A stretch of DNA of 64,000 nucleotides from [Bacillus] selenitireducens MLS10 (GCF_000093085.1 NC_014219.1:1426001-1490000); one strand, 5' to 3'. Shown: positions 38,271 to 46,475, numbered from the stretch's first letter. Program-made: numbers and translations. Notes: generated by a model not told the origin, from the sequence alone.

Positions 38271-39083
38271 ATGAAAAAATTCGACTTACTTACACCTGTC
38301 GGGATCTTTTTAGGGTTAACGGCAGTGTTGATGGCGATCTACGTAAATGAGGCAGGAGACGGTTCGATCCTTGACTTTGTTCAGGTCGCATCGCTTCTGG
38401 TTGTCTTCGGGGGGCTGATCGGTGCGTTGACCGTCAATTTCTCCATTGGAGACCTCAAACTGCTGCCGAGGGTGTTTAAAGAAACTTTTCAGACAAAGGA
38501 AAACGATCTTGAAGAACTGATAGATACGTTTGTGGATCTGTCCACCCGAGCCCGCCGCGAGGGGTTACTGGCCCTTGAAGCAGGACTTGAGGACGTGGAT
38601 GATCCGTTTATTCAAAAAGGTGTGCTACTTGCCGTTGACGGCATTGAACCGGATATCATTAAGGATATTATGATGGCCGAAGTGGTGGCCATGGAAGAGC
38701 GTCACCGTAAAGGACGGAGTATTGTGGAGAAAGCCGGTGAGTATGCGCCTGCATGGGGAATGATCGGTACTCTTGTCGGTCTTGTTCTCATGCTTCAAAA
38801 CCTGAATGATCCGTCCACACTCGGACCGAATATGGCTATCGCCCTTCTGACGACACTTTACGGGACGCTGATGGCGAACCTCGTCTTTTTGCCGATGGCA
38901 AACAAGCTTGAACTGAGCACAGAAGAGGAAGTGTTCAGAAAGCAGGTTGTTGTAGAAGGGGTTATCGGCGTACAATCCGGACAAAACCCGAAAATTCTCC
39001 AGGAAAAACTCAGCGCATTCCTTCCGAACCACGTGAAGGATAAAAAAGACGAAGAACCGGAGGAGACTGAGGAGAATGAATAG
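38271..39083 (+). CDS. motP: Flagellar motor stator MotP
   Basis: A 270-residue MotA-family protein with four membrane segments: residues ~8-25, ~38-58, then after the cytoplasmic loop ~155-178 and ~185-207. The loop carries RARREGLLALE and the charged residues that contact the rotor. Two conserved Pro residues border the last pair. Being next to ccpA and motS, it is the MotP type, which pairs with MotS in sodium-driven stators. The C-terminal tail is strongly acidic (KDKKDEEPEETEENE). ATG 38271 has agggagagg upstream. It overlaps motS by eight bases. Confidence 0.9.
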   Translation: MKKFDLLTPVGIFLGLTAVLMAIYVNEAGDGSILDFVQVASLLVVFGGLIGALTVNFSIGDLKLLPRVFKETFQTKENDLEELIDTFVDLSTRARREGLLALEAGLEDVDDPFIQKGVLLAVDGIEPDIIKDIMMAEVVAMEERHRKGRSIVEKAGEYAPAWGMIGTLVGLVLMLQNLNDPSTLGPNMAIALLTTLYGTLMANLVFLPMANKLELSTEEEVFRKQVVVEGVIGVQSGQNPKILQEKLSAFLPNHVKDKKDEEPEETEENE

Positions 39084-39846
39084 GAAGAAGAAACAGGGCC
39101 CAAAAGGCGCTCCGAAATGGATGGTCACCTTTTCCGATTTGATGACGCTGATCCTCGTATTCTTTATTCTGTTATTCTCCATGTCCGTTGTTGATGCGAA
39201 CCGGTTTGAAGCGATTGCAGAATCTTTTCAGGAACGGGCGATTTTTGATTTCTATCCGTCGCTGATTCCATTTGAGAATCCTGCTGAAGACCGGGATGTG
39301 AGGGATGATCCGTTTGACGCAGACGTGGATCCGTTTGAATCCCACATGGAAATGGATGAAGTGGAGATGAGTGAACAGCTCGATGATCTTCTTGAAGAAG
39401 TGAATGAGTTCATAGAAGACAACGATCTGACGGAGAATATCTCTGCAACGAGGGACGACCGCGGTGTGGTGCTCGTTCTGCAGGAACAGGCGCTGTTTGA
39501 GACAGCCCGTGCGGAGATCCTTCCCCAGGCAGAACCTTTCCTTGAAAAGGTGGGAACCCTGGTTACAACGGTTCCGAATATGGTGAAGGTGGAGGGTCAT
39601 ACGGACAGCCGTCCGATTAACACCGTTCAGTTCCCTTCAAACTGGGAATTGTCAGGTGCCCGTGCAAGCAGCGTCATCCGTTTTATTCTCTCAAATTTTG
39701 ATGTGGATGAAAGACGCTTTCTCGCTGTCGGATACGGGGAAACAAGGCCTGTTGCCCCGAACACGACGCCGGACAATCTCCAGCAAAACCGGAGGGTGGT
39801 TATTGTCATTTCCGATCCGTCCTATGATGAGAGCGAACTGTTCTAA
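39076..39846 (+). CDS. motS: Flagellar motor stator MotS
   Basis: A 256-residue MotB-family protein. A short basic start leads into one membrane helix (residues 16-38) whose Asp21, in MVTFSDLMTLILVFFILLFSMS, is the ion-carrying residue. A long acidic plug/linker follows (DPFDADVDPFESHMEMDEVEMSEQ), then the OmpA-like peptidoglycan-binding domain (VEGHTDSRPINTVQFPSNWELSGARAS, GYGETRPV). With MotP it should form a sodium-coupled stator, as known for B. subtilis MotPS and alkaliphiles; ion choice is inferred, not read. Confidence 0.9.
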   Translation: MNRKKKQGPKGAPKWMVTFSDLMTLILVFFILLFSMSVVDANRFEAIAESFQERAIFDFYPSLIPFENPAEDRDVRDDPFDADVDPFESHMEMDEVEMSEQLDDLLEEVNEFIEDNDLTENISATRDDRGVVLVLQEQALFETARAEILPQAEPFLEKVGTLVTTVPNMVKVEGHTDSRPINTVQFPSNWELSGARASSVIRFILSNFDVDERRFLAVGYGETRPVAPNTTPDNLQQNRRVVIVISDPSYDESELF

Positions 39847-39862
39847 TCATTACCGTCGCTTG

Positions 39863-39892
39863 CACATCCCTGTTTTCAGGGATGTGTTTTTT
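39863..39892 (+). terminator. Terminator after motPS
   Basis: cacatccctg (39863-39872) pairs with cagggatgtg (39877-39886) around tttt, followed by six T. Confidence 0.9.
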
Positions 39893-40027
39893 CGATTTAT
39901 ACACTTCCGCTCCTTGTCTGCAGGCAAGAGATGCGGTACGGGGGTAAAGGGAAGAACGACTGAAAAGAAAGAGGTCCAAAATGATCGTGCATTTCGTGAT
40001 TTCTCATTCATCTTTTCTGACTGATTA

Positions 40028-40036
40028 TGGTATAGT
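40028..40036 (+). promoter_or_regulatory. Extended -10 promoter of acuABC
   Basis: TGG-TATAGT with a start near 40043, about 30 bases before acuA. No good -35 and no convincing cre were seen in the 225-base gap before acuA. Confidence 0.45.
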
Positions 40037-40071
40037 GAAAGAAACGATACTTGACTGAAGGTGGGATGCCG

Positions 40072-40707
40072 ATGAAACATCATAAAACGTACCACTCGGT
40101 TACGGTCAAAGGCAAAGACGGCACCGAGTACCTGGTTGAAGGTCCGATCTCCAAAGAGACAATGGAACGCTGTGAGTTTGACGAAGGATTATTGGCCTTC
40201 CGAAAGCCCGAGCAGCAGAAAAAGGCTCTTCTTGAGGTAATGGATCTTCCCGAAAGCCGCATTATTGTGGCACGGGTTGGCGATTTGATCGTCGGCTACG
40301 CCACATATCTGTTTCCTGATCCGCTTGAGCGATGGTCCGAAATACAGCTTGAAAACCTTCTTGAACTTGGTGCGATAGAAGTTTCATCGAGTTACAGAGG
40401 AGCAGCTCTTGCCAAACATATTCTGAAGGTTACGATGATGGATGAAGCTGTGGAGGATTACATTATCATCACGACGGAATATTACTGGCATTGGGATCTC
40501 AGAGGAACAGGGCTTTCTATTTGGGAATACAGGGACATTATGGAGAAAGTGATGAAATCAGGCGGGTTGGAGTGGTTCGCGACTGATGACCCCGAGATTT
40601 GTTCGCATCCTGCAAACTGTTTAATGGCGAGGATCGGGAAAAACGTATCACCGTCGGATGTGCATGAATTTGACAGAGTCAGGTTTAAACATAAATATAT
40701 GCTGTAA
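40072..40707 (+). CDS. acuA: Protein acetyltransferase AcuA
   Basis: A 211-residue GNAT-fold acetyltransferase. RIIVARVGDLIVGYATYLFPDP and the SSYRGAALAKHILKVTM block (the acetyl-CoA binding R-G-x-x-x-A motif) are visible, with the AcuA-specific YYWHWDLRGTGLSIWEYRDIMEKVM. In B. subtilis AcuA acetylates and silences acetyl-CoA synthetase. The length equals AcuA when ATG 40072 is used, with gaaggtgg 7 bases upstream. The acsA gene, normally divergent from acuA, is not in this window. Confidence 0.92.
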   Translation: MKHHKTYHSVTVKGKDGTEYLVEGPISKETMERCEFDEGLLAFRKPEQQKKALLEVMDLPESRIIVARVGDLIVGYATYLFPDPLERWSEIQLENLLELGAIEVSSSYRGAALAKHILKVTMMDEAVEDYIIITTEYYWHWDLRGTGLSIWEYRDIMEKVMKSGGLEWFATDDPEICSHPANCLMARIGKNVSPSDVHEFDRVRFKHKYML

Positions 40708-40762
40708 TGGGAATGGCGTGACCGCCATGTTCACCGATCAGTAATCAGGGGAGAGTGAAACC

Positions 40763-41407
40763 ATGAATGTAAGCGATATCATGGTAAAGGATGTCATTAC
40801 TGCCAAGGCAGATATGGCCGCAGGCGATGCCTTGGAATTTATGAAACATAAACATATCAGACATCTGCCGATTGTCGATGATGACGGTCAATTTATCGGC
40901 ATTGTATCGGACCGTGACTTAAAAGATGCGGCGCCGTCGATTTTCGAGAAAGCGCATGATGATTTCATCCATGTGCCGGTTTCAAAAGTTATGATCACCG
41001 ATGTGATTACGGCACTGCCGCTCGATTTTGTGGAAGAGGCGGCCTACACGATGGTCGAACATCAGATCAGCTGTCTGCCTGTCGAAGATGATGGCAGACT
41101 GGTCGGCATTATCACCGAAACCGATCTGTTAAATGTCCTTGTCAAACTGACAGGTGCTGCTTTGCCGAGCTCACGTCTTGAAATTGAAGTGTCAAACGAA
41201 AGTGGTAATCTGTGCATGGTCACACAGCTGATTCGCGATCAGGGCATGAACATACAGAGCGTCCTATTGTATCCGTCCCATCGTGATGATACGAAAAAGG
41301 TGCTTGTATTCAGAATCCAGGCAATGGATATGAGACCGTTACTCGACAGACTCAAGAATGCAGGCTACAATGTCAAATGGCCTCAGGATCTGGAGATGGG
41401 CATATGA
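40763..41407 (+). CDS. acuB: AcuB, CBS-ACT domain protein
   Basis: A 214-residue protein with two CBS domains (residues ~7-60 and ~77-134; HIRHLPIVDDDGQFIGIVSDRDL and QISCLPVEDDGRLVGIITETDL) and a C-terminal ACT-like domain (~140-212). It is expected to sense adenosine nucleotides and act with AcuA/AcuC; the molecular role is still unclear. ATG 40763 has ggggagag upstream. Its stop overlaps the acuC start (ATGA). Confidence 0.92.
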   Translation: MNVSDIMVKDVITAKADMAAGDALEFMKHKHIRHLPIVDDDGQFIGIVSDRDLKDAAPSIFEKAHDDFIHVPVSKVMITDVITALPLDFVEEAAYTMVEHQISCLPVEDDGRLVGIITETDLLNVLVKLTGAALPSSRLEIEVSNESGNLCMVTQLIRDQGMNIQSVLLYPSHRDDTKKVLVFRIQAMDMRPLLDRLKNAGYNVKWPQDLEMGI

Positions 41408-42573
41408 CAGACGATCACGTTTTTATTTATTCACCGGAACAACTGAAATACCGGTTTCATCAGGAGCATCCCTTTAATCAGAAGAGGCTGTCGATTACGA
41501 AAGATTTGTTAATTAAGCTTGGGGCCTTGGACGAGGACCGGATCGTGCCTGCAAGAGAGGCCAGCATTGAAGAGCTGCTTCTTGTTCATGATGAGGATTA
41601 CATTCAGGCAGTGTTGAATGCCAGTGAGGGGCAGGTCCGTTCATCTTACCGCACTGCGTTTGGCATAGGGACAGATGATACGCCTGCATTCACGGATATG
41701 CACCAGGCTGCGGCCTGGCTCGTTGGCGGAACCCTTGAAGCTGTGGATCAGGTGTTTGAGAAAGGGCATAAACACGCCTTAAATCTCGGAGGAGGGCTTC
41801 ATCACGGGTTTAAAGGCAAAGCGTCCGGGTTCTGTATTTATAACGACAGCTCCATTGCCATTGAATATATCCGCCGCAAATACGGAGCGAGGGTACTGTA
41901 TGTGGATACGGATGCCCACCATGGAGATGGTGTGCAGTGGGCGTTTTACAACGATTCGGATGTCTGTACATTTTCCGTCCACGAAAGCGGCCGATTTCTG
42001 TTTCCGGGTACCGGAAATGTTAATGAGCGTGGACACGGGGACGGCTATGGCACATCGTTTAATATCCCGGTTGAAGCCTTTACAGAGGATGAGTCGTTTC
42101 TGCACGTCTATAAAGAAGCGATGCGAAGCATCGTGGATCATTTTAAGCCGGACGTCATTCTGACCCAGAATGGGGCGGATGCCCATTACTATGATCCGCT
42201 CACACATCTGTGCGGAACGATGAGTCTGTATCATGAGATTCCGAGAATCGCTCATGAACTGGCCCATGAATACTGCGACGGGCGCTGGATCGCTGTTGGC
42301 GGGGGGGGCTATGATATTTGGCGTGTCGTTCCGAGAGCCTGGTCGCTCGTATGGCTGGAGATGTCCAATCAGCGCGGGCTGTTGAAAAAGGGTATACCGG
42401 GAGACTGGCTCAATGCATGGCAGGAAGAATCCCCGGTATCTCTCCCTGAGGGATGGTATGACCGGACGGATATGTATCCGGATATTCCGAGAAAAAAGGA
42501 AATTGAGCAGAAAAACCAGCGAACGCTCGACAACAGCTTAAAGGTGATTGAAAAGATCAAGCAGAATCAGTAA
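41404..42573 (+). CDS. acuC: AcuC, zinc-dependent (histone deacetylase-family) protein deacetylase
   Basis: A 389-residue class I/II histone deacetylase-like enzyme. Active-site blocks are GGGLHHGFKGKASGFCIYNDSSIAI (His-His charge relay), VDTDAHHGDGVQWAFY (zinc ligands Asp and His), GTGNVNERGHGDGYG, and QNGADAHYYDPLTHL. In B. subtilis AcuC removes the acetyl group placed by AcuA on acetyl-CoA synthetase. ATG 41404 overlaps the acuB stop; an earlier in-frame ATG at 41377 lies well inside acuB. Confidence 0.93.
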   Translation: MTDDHVFIYSPEQLKYRFHQEHPFNQKRLSITKDLLIKLGALDEDRIVPAREASIEELLLVHDEDYIQAVLNASEGQVRSSYRTAFGIGTDDTPAFTDMHQAAAWLVGGTLEAVDQVFEKGHKHALNLGGGLHHGFKGKASGFCIYNDSSIAIEYIRRKYGARVLYVDTDAHHGDGVQWAFYNDSDVCTFSVHESGRFLFPGTGNVNERGHGDGYGTSFNIPVEAFTEDESFLHVYKEAMRSIVDHFKPDVILTQNGADAHYYDPLTHLCGTMSLYHEIPRIAHELAHEYCDGRWIAVGGGGYDIWRVVPRAWSLVWLEMSNQRGLLKKGIPGDWLNAWQEESPVSLPEGWYDRTDMYPDIPRKKEIEQKNQRTLDNSLKVIEKIKQNQ

Positions 42574-42577
42574 CAGG

Positions 42578-42615
42578 AAAAGGGGCTCCCGGATTCGTTC
42601 CGGGAGCCCCTTTTT
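42578..42615. terminator. Bidirectional terminator acuC / penicillin-binding protein
   Basis: A long GC-rich stem, aaaaggggctcccgg with ccgggagcccctttt, around a ttcg-type loop; a T tract follows on the plus strand and four A provide the minus-strand tail. Confidence 0.88.
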
Positions 42616-42620
42616 GACGA

Positions 42621-45600
42621 TTACTCGTCATCATCTTCTCTTGTCGCATCATTGTTTGCATTTGAACCATTTGATTGGTTCTCATCGTTGGATGAAGAAA
42701 CATTTTCGTCGTTGCCGGAATTGGAGTCGTCATTGTTTGACTCATTATTGTCCGGGGTGTTATTCGGGTCATTTGTATTATTGTCCGGTTGATTGTTGTT
42801 TTGGTTATTATTTGAACTGTTGTTATTTTGGTTGTTGTTGTTTTGATCGTTATCTTCATTTTCATTTTGGTTATTGTTTTCATTGTCCGGTGTTTCTTCC
42901 TCAGGTTCTTCGTCCTCTTCCTCATCTTCAGGAGAAACATATTCACCAACGATAACAGGTTCTGAATAACTGGATTCACGCCCGGCAACATCAACAGCCG
43001 TAATGAAGTATGCCCCCTCCGGGCCACGGAATGTCCGGTCATCATCCCAAATGAAACTGTCGATGAGAGCAGGGTCTGCGTCTTCTGACGGACTGTGGTA
43101 AAGACGGTAGCCAATCACGTCGCTCTCAGGATGAGCACCCCAGGTTACCGAAGAGCCATCAGTAGAACCGGATGTGAGAACGTCTGGCGTTCGTCCGTTG
43201 TCCGGTGCATCAATATCCGGAACGAGATCATCCCAGTCATCAGGGAGATATTGTGTGATATCACCATCCGCAAACTCGAAATACTCCTCTTTGACGGATA
43301 CACCCGGTTTTGTGAATTCTTCAGGTGTTGTATCAAGAGCTTTGTAATGGTCGTCTTCCACGCGTACATACCGGACACGGGTCAGACTGTCATCTTCTTC
43401 AGTTGGTGCGTAGCGTGAATTAAACAGGTCGGTCTCGACAAGTCCTGCTTCACGGCACAGATCAGACGGCAATTTACCGGAGATGGCGCAGACGGACTGT
43501 GATACAATCCCGCCAGGTGATGATTTGGTTTCAGACGGTCCGATCAGGTCAGGATCAATTTCGTATGCGGCGTTCATCAGATCGGCCCAGAGCATCTGGT
43601 TACGGATGCTGTAACTGAAGCCGCTGCTGTGTGTCCTGTCCAATTGGGCGTTGTTATAGTAGCCAATCCAGCTTCCCATTGTAATATTAGGATTTATACC
43701 AATGAATAGCACGTCGCTGAACCCTTGAGACGTTCCGGTTTTCCCTGCCCAATCGCTGCTGAAGTCGAGATAGGAGGGGAGATTTCTTGCTGTACCATTA
43801 TTCGCATTAACAACGTCCCTCATAACATCGTACATCAGATAGCTGGTTTGAGGAGACAGTACTTCAATTTCTTGAGTTTCGTGTTCATACAAAACTTCTC
43901 CATTAGCATCGGTGATTTTTTCAATGATATACTGCTTGTTTCGGATTCCGTCATTGGCATAAGTTGAAAATGCACTCACCTGCTGATCGAGTGCGACATT
44001 GTCAGGTCCAAGAGGGAAACTGTGTCTTAGATTGTTACGGCTGTTATACTGATCAAGTCCGAAACGATCCAGCATCTCCCCGACTTCATCCCAATCCATT
44101 TCCGCGAACTCTCTCACTGCGGGTGTATTTCTTGATTGGATTAATGCTTCTCTGCTAGTAATTAGACCTCTGTAGTTAAGTCCATCAAAGTTCCTGACGT
44201 CCTGATCGGTGCCAGGATAAATGTAAGGAGTATCCGGAGCAAGAATCCCGGGCTGAAGCTGACCTGTTTCAAATGCAAACGGGTAAGTGGTCAGTGATTT
44301 CATGGTCGATCCGGTTGGTCGGCCGGAATATCCGGAATTTCGGATAGCTGTATTTGTTTGTCTTTCTTCAAAATCTCGTCCGGCTACGAAGCTGACGATG
44401 GCGCCGGTCTGGTTGTTAATTAAAACGGATGAAGCTTCTTCCGGCTGTGTTTCACCACCTTCTGGAGGACTTTTATCAGGCCCGTAATAATCAAATTCTC
44501 TGATGACCTCTTGCTGTGCGTCATAAATGTCTTTGTTGATCGTCGTATGAATCTGGTAGCCGTCCTGCATCATGGACCGTTCCGCCAATTCGGTGTATCG
44601 GTTCAGTGTCAGCTGTCGCTGATCGTCATCTTCAATGTCGTCAATGTTGATGTCATCCTGTTCGAGGAGGATATCCCGGATGACGGGAATCGCGTACTCT
44701 CTTGCAATTTCAAGTACCCAGGGATACTGCTGTCTGCTAGAAGGTTGACGATCCCGAAGTTCATTTTCAAGGTCGAAGTCAAGTGCCTGTTCACGCTCCT
44801 CTGCCGTGATGTATCCACTGGCGTACATCCGGTTTAACACGGTATTCATCCGGCTCAGACCGGAGCTCAGATCTTCTTTGACCTCTCCGCTCGATGTGAA
44901 AGGAGTATGTGCAAACGGGCTTTGTGGCAAACCGGCGATATAGGCTGCCTGAGAGAGTGACAGTTCACTGGCTGATACATCGAATAGGCCTCTTGCAGCG
45001 GCTTCAACACCCGCAACCTGACGGCCGTTCGAATTGCGTCCGAAAGGCACGATGTTCATGTAGGCTTCGAGAATATCTTCTTTGTCCAGATGGTGCTCCA
45101 GCCGCATGGCGTAAAGGATTTCAATGGCCTTTCTGTCATGCGTGACTTCACTCGTGAGAAGCTGGTTTTTGACGAGCTGCTGGGTGAGGGTGCTTCCCCC
45201 GGTCTGTGTGGCGGCATTGGAGAAATCCTGATACAAAGCACGGAACAACGCCTTTGGAACAACGCCCTCATGCTCAAAGAAATATTCATCTTCCGTGGCA
45301 ATCACTGCATTGATCAGGTGATCACTGATTTGATCGATGCTGACTTCCCGGCGCTCAAGCGGGCTCGGCAAATCACCGAGAAGAACTTCGTCTGCAAAAT
45401 AGACTTCCGTCGCTTCTTCATAGTTATAGATGCTTCGCTCCATCTCTTCAAAAGCCGGTATCGGTTCGTCCTTGACGAGCGATGCAAAATAGCCTGCAGC
45501 AGCTCCCCCGGCAAAGGCTCCCATGATGACAGTCAGGGTCAAAAAGAGCAGCACGAGGTTCCAGGCCACTTTTGTCGTGATCCGAACGCCTTTTATGACT

Positions 45601-45656
45601 ACTTGAGGCTCTTTCCTCGAAAAGAGCTGTTTGATTGTTGAGAAGAAATCATTCAT
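42621..45656 (-). CDS. Class A penicillin-binding protein with FN3 domain and Asn/Asp-rich tail
   Basis: A 1011-residue bifunctional peptidoglycan synthase. One membrane anchor (~residues 32-60) is followed by the GT51 transglycosylase with Glu122 in ATEDEYFFEHEG and QTGGSTLTQQLVKNQ, then the transpeptidase with S450-TMK, SRN (508-510) and KTG (639-641). Near residues 800-900 lies a fibronectin type III-like domain (SSVTWGAHPESDVIGYRLYHS...AYFITAVDVAGRES). The last ~102 residues are almost only Asn, Asp, Glu, Gln and Ser. ATG 45656 is the first plausible methionine but lacks a Shine-Dalgarno; TTG/GTG codons upstream in frame (45725, 45716) cross the hairpin left by the IscB element. The start is therefore uncertain. 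Confidence 0.88.
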   Translation of the reverse strand: MNDFFSTIKQLFSRKEPQVVIKGVRITTKVAWNLVLLFLTLTVIMGAFAGGAAAGYFASLVKDEPIPAFEEMERSIYNYEEATEVYFADEVLLGDLPSPLERREVSIDQISDHLINAVIATEDEYFFEHEGVVPKALFRALYQDFSNAATQTGGSTLTQQLVKNQLLTSEVTHDRKAIEILYAMRLEHHLDKEDILEAYMNIVPFGRNSNGRQVAGVEAAARGLFDVSASELSLSQAAYIAGLPQSPFAHTPFTSSGEVKEDLSSGLSRMNTVLNRMYASGYITAEEREQALDFDLENELRDRQPSSRQQYPWVLEIAREYAIPVIRDILLEQDDINIDDIEDDDQRQLTLNRYTELAERSMMQDGYQIHTTINKDIYDAQQEVIREFDYYGPDKSPPEGGETQPEEASSVLINNQTGAIVSFVAGRDFEERQTNTAIRNSGYSGRPTGSTMKSLTTYPFAFETGQLQPGILAPDTPYIYPGTDQDVRNFDGLNYRGLITSREALIQSRNTPAVREFAEMDWDEVGEMLDRFGLDQYNSRNNLRHSFPLGPDNVALDQQVSAFSTYANDGIRNKQYIIEKITDANGEVLYEHETQEIEVLSPQTSYLMYDVMRDVVNANNGTARNLPSYLDFSSDWAGKTGTSQGFSDVLFIGINPNITMGSWIGYYNNAQLDRTHSSGFSYSIRNQMLWADLMNAAYEIDPDLIGPSETKSSPGGIVSQSVCAISGKLPSDLCREAGLVETDLFNSRYAPTEEDDSLTRVRYVRVEDDHYKALDTTPEEFTKPGVSVKEEYFEFADGDITQYLPDDWDDLVPDIDAPDNGRTPDVLTSGSTDGSSVTWGAHPESDVIGYRLYHSPSEDADPALIDSFIWDDDRTFRGPEGAYFITAVDVAGRESSYSEPVIVGEYVSPEDEEEDEEPEEETPDNENNNQNENEDNDQNNNNQNNNSSNNNQNNNQPDNNTNDPNNTPDNNESNNDDSNSGNDENVSSSNDENQSNGSNANNDATREDDDE

Positions 45657-45662
45657 AAGATA

Positions 45663-45709
45663 CGTCCACAGGAACCCCCCGAATTCATTTGTGGGGAGGA
45701 ATGTGGACG
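45663..45709 (-). repeat. Hairpin resembling an IS200/IS605-type right end
   Basis: cgtccaca (45663-45670) and tgtggacg (45702-45709) pair perfectly, with an inner C-rich/G-rich pair (cccc with gggg). On the minus strand it overlaps the last codons and stop of the IscB remnant and ends seven bases before the penicillin-binding protein ATG. Subterminal imperfect palindromes with a CTCCCC...GGGG core are common at the ends of such elements; this identity is inferred. Confidence 0.5.
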
Positions 45710-46095
45710 GTTTCACTCCTTTCAAAAAGCCACGACGTGGCTTTTTCTTTTAACGCTAGTTTTTTATAACTTTTCCCTCTGCTGATAACTGTGCCATCAA
45801 GCAATCTCAAATCAAACGACCCTGTTTTTCGTCGTCCGAAAATGAAGCAGGGTTGCCCTTCGCAAAGCACCTTATCGAATAATTGGAAACCTTTCACGAA
45901 ACGTTCCGCTTTGTTTGCCTTGCGAATCCCGCCTTTTAAAATCGTCGTCTTGTGTAATTGCCGGTTGTTCTTGCGAACCTGCTTGTACTGATACGTGGCT
46001 TCGCTTGGTTTTGCCGTCGGATGACCACTGATACAACGGGCATCGACAGCATGAGATTTCTCTAAGCTGTGTTCTATGCGGGTATTCTTCGTCAA
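45685..46095 (-). pseudogene. iscB: Truncated IscB (RuvC-III and C-terminal region only)
   Basis: A 136-codon frame homologous to the C-terminal end of IscB, the RNA-guided nuclease ancestral to Cas9. EKSHAVDARCISGHP carries the RuvC-III H..DA motif (His15, Asp18). RKNNRQLHKTTILKGGIRK, VKGFQLFDKVLCEGQ, CFIFGRRKTGSFDLRLLDG and SYKKLALKEKA are the conserved C-terminal, TAM-contact-like region. RuvC-I, bridge helix, RuvC-II and HNH (about 280 residues) are missing, so it cannot be a nuclease. Yet a consensus AGGAGG (46106-46111) lies ten bases before a TTG start and a TGC-TATAAT lies upstream, so it may still be translated. It is classed as a remnant, possibly an internal deletion that joined leader to 3' end. 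Confidence 0.8.
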
Positions 46096-46124
46096 GTTTC
46101 GTCAACCTCCTAAAATTCATACAC

Positions 46125-46133
46125 ATTATAGCA
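46125..46133 (-). promoter_or_regulatory. Extended -10 promoter of the IscB remnant
   Basis: On the minus strand TGC-TATAAT (a perfect -10 with extension), with a start expected near 46118 and the ribosome binding site at 46111-46106. No clear -35. Confidence 0.5.
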
Positions 46134-46171
46134 CATCGGACCGCTTCGTGATAGAGATTGAAGAATCAGTC

Positions 46172-46201
46172 TTGACAATCTTTCAGCCGTTATGATAGAA
46201 A
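46172..46201 (+). promoter_or_regulatory. Promoter of the tyrS T-box leader
   Basis: TTGACA (46172-46177) is perfect. TGA-TAGAAA (46193-46201) is an extended -10 with four of six bases, at 18-base spacing. Transcription would start near 46208, giving a leader of about 290 bases. Confidence 0.55.
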
Positions 46202-46207
46202 TAGTAA

Positions 46208-46475
46208 TAACGTTTTGAATTAACGCATATGAAAATGTCGATGAGAAAGAATCAGTAGTCTGACTCTCCATGGCCAAGAGAACCGGTGGTGCTGCGAACC
46301 GGTCCACAGAGTGAGATGAATTACACCTTTTGAGACAGGCAAGGTGAAACTTGCCCGCCGGTAAATCCGGCGTTGTTTGAAGAGCGTATCTTTATTTGGG
46401 TACGTATCAAGGGTGGTACCGCGATCATTCGCCCCTTGCTTTCGATTGTCGGAAGCAAGGGGCGTTTTTTATTTT
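46208..46475 (+). ncRNA. Tyrosine T-box leader of tyrS
   Basis: A T-box riboswitch that reads uncharged tRNA-Tyr. The antiterminator T-box aagggtggtaccgcg is at 46409-46423. The likely specifier is TAC (Tyr) at 46322-46324 within gaattacacc, on the 3' side of stem I. The terminator is a 14-base-pair hairpin, 46430-46443 with 46451-46464, followed by six T and more T-rich sequence. Loss of charged tRNA-Tyr should favour antitermination and tyrS expression, as established for this class. Confidence 0.9.

Noticed and set aside
39893-40071. cre site in the acuA upstream region, expected from B. subtilis
   Set aside because: The best candidate, around gaaagaaacgatac, cannot be aligned with the cre consensus without an insertion.
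42548-42955. Open frame antisense to the penicillin-binding protein tail, rich in His/Cys/Tyr
   Set aside because: Its odd composition is simply the reverse complement of AAT/AAC/GAT repeats in the Asn/Asp-rich tail.
45724-45746. Near-perfect palindrome aaaaagccacg/cgtggcttttt as a terminator
   Set aside because: It encodes the KATSWLF segment of the IscB remnant and has no tail placing it after a gene. Partial terminator activity cannot be excluded but is not needed to explain it.
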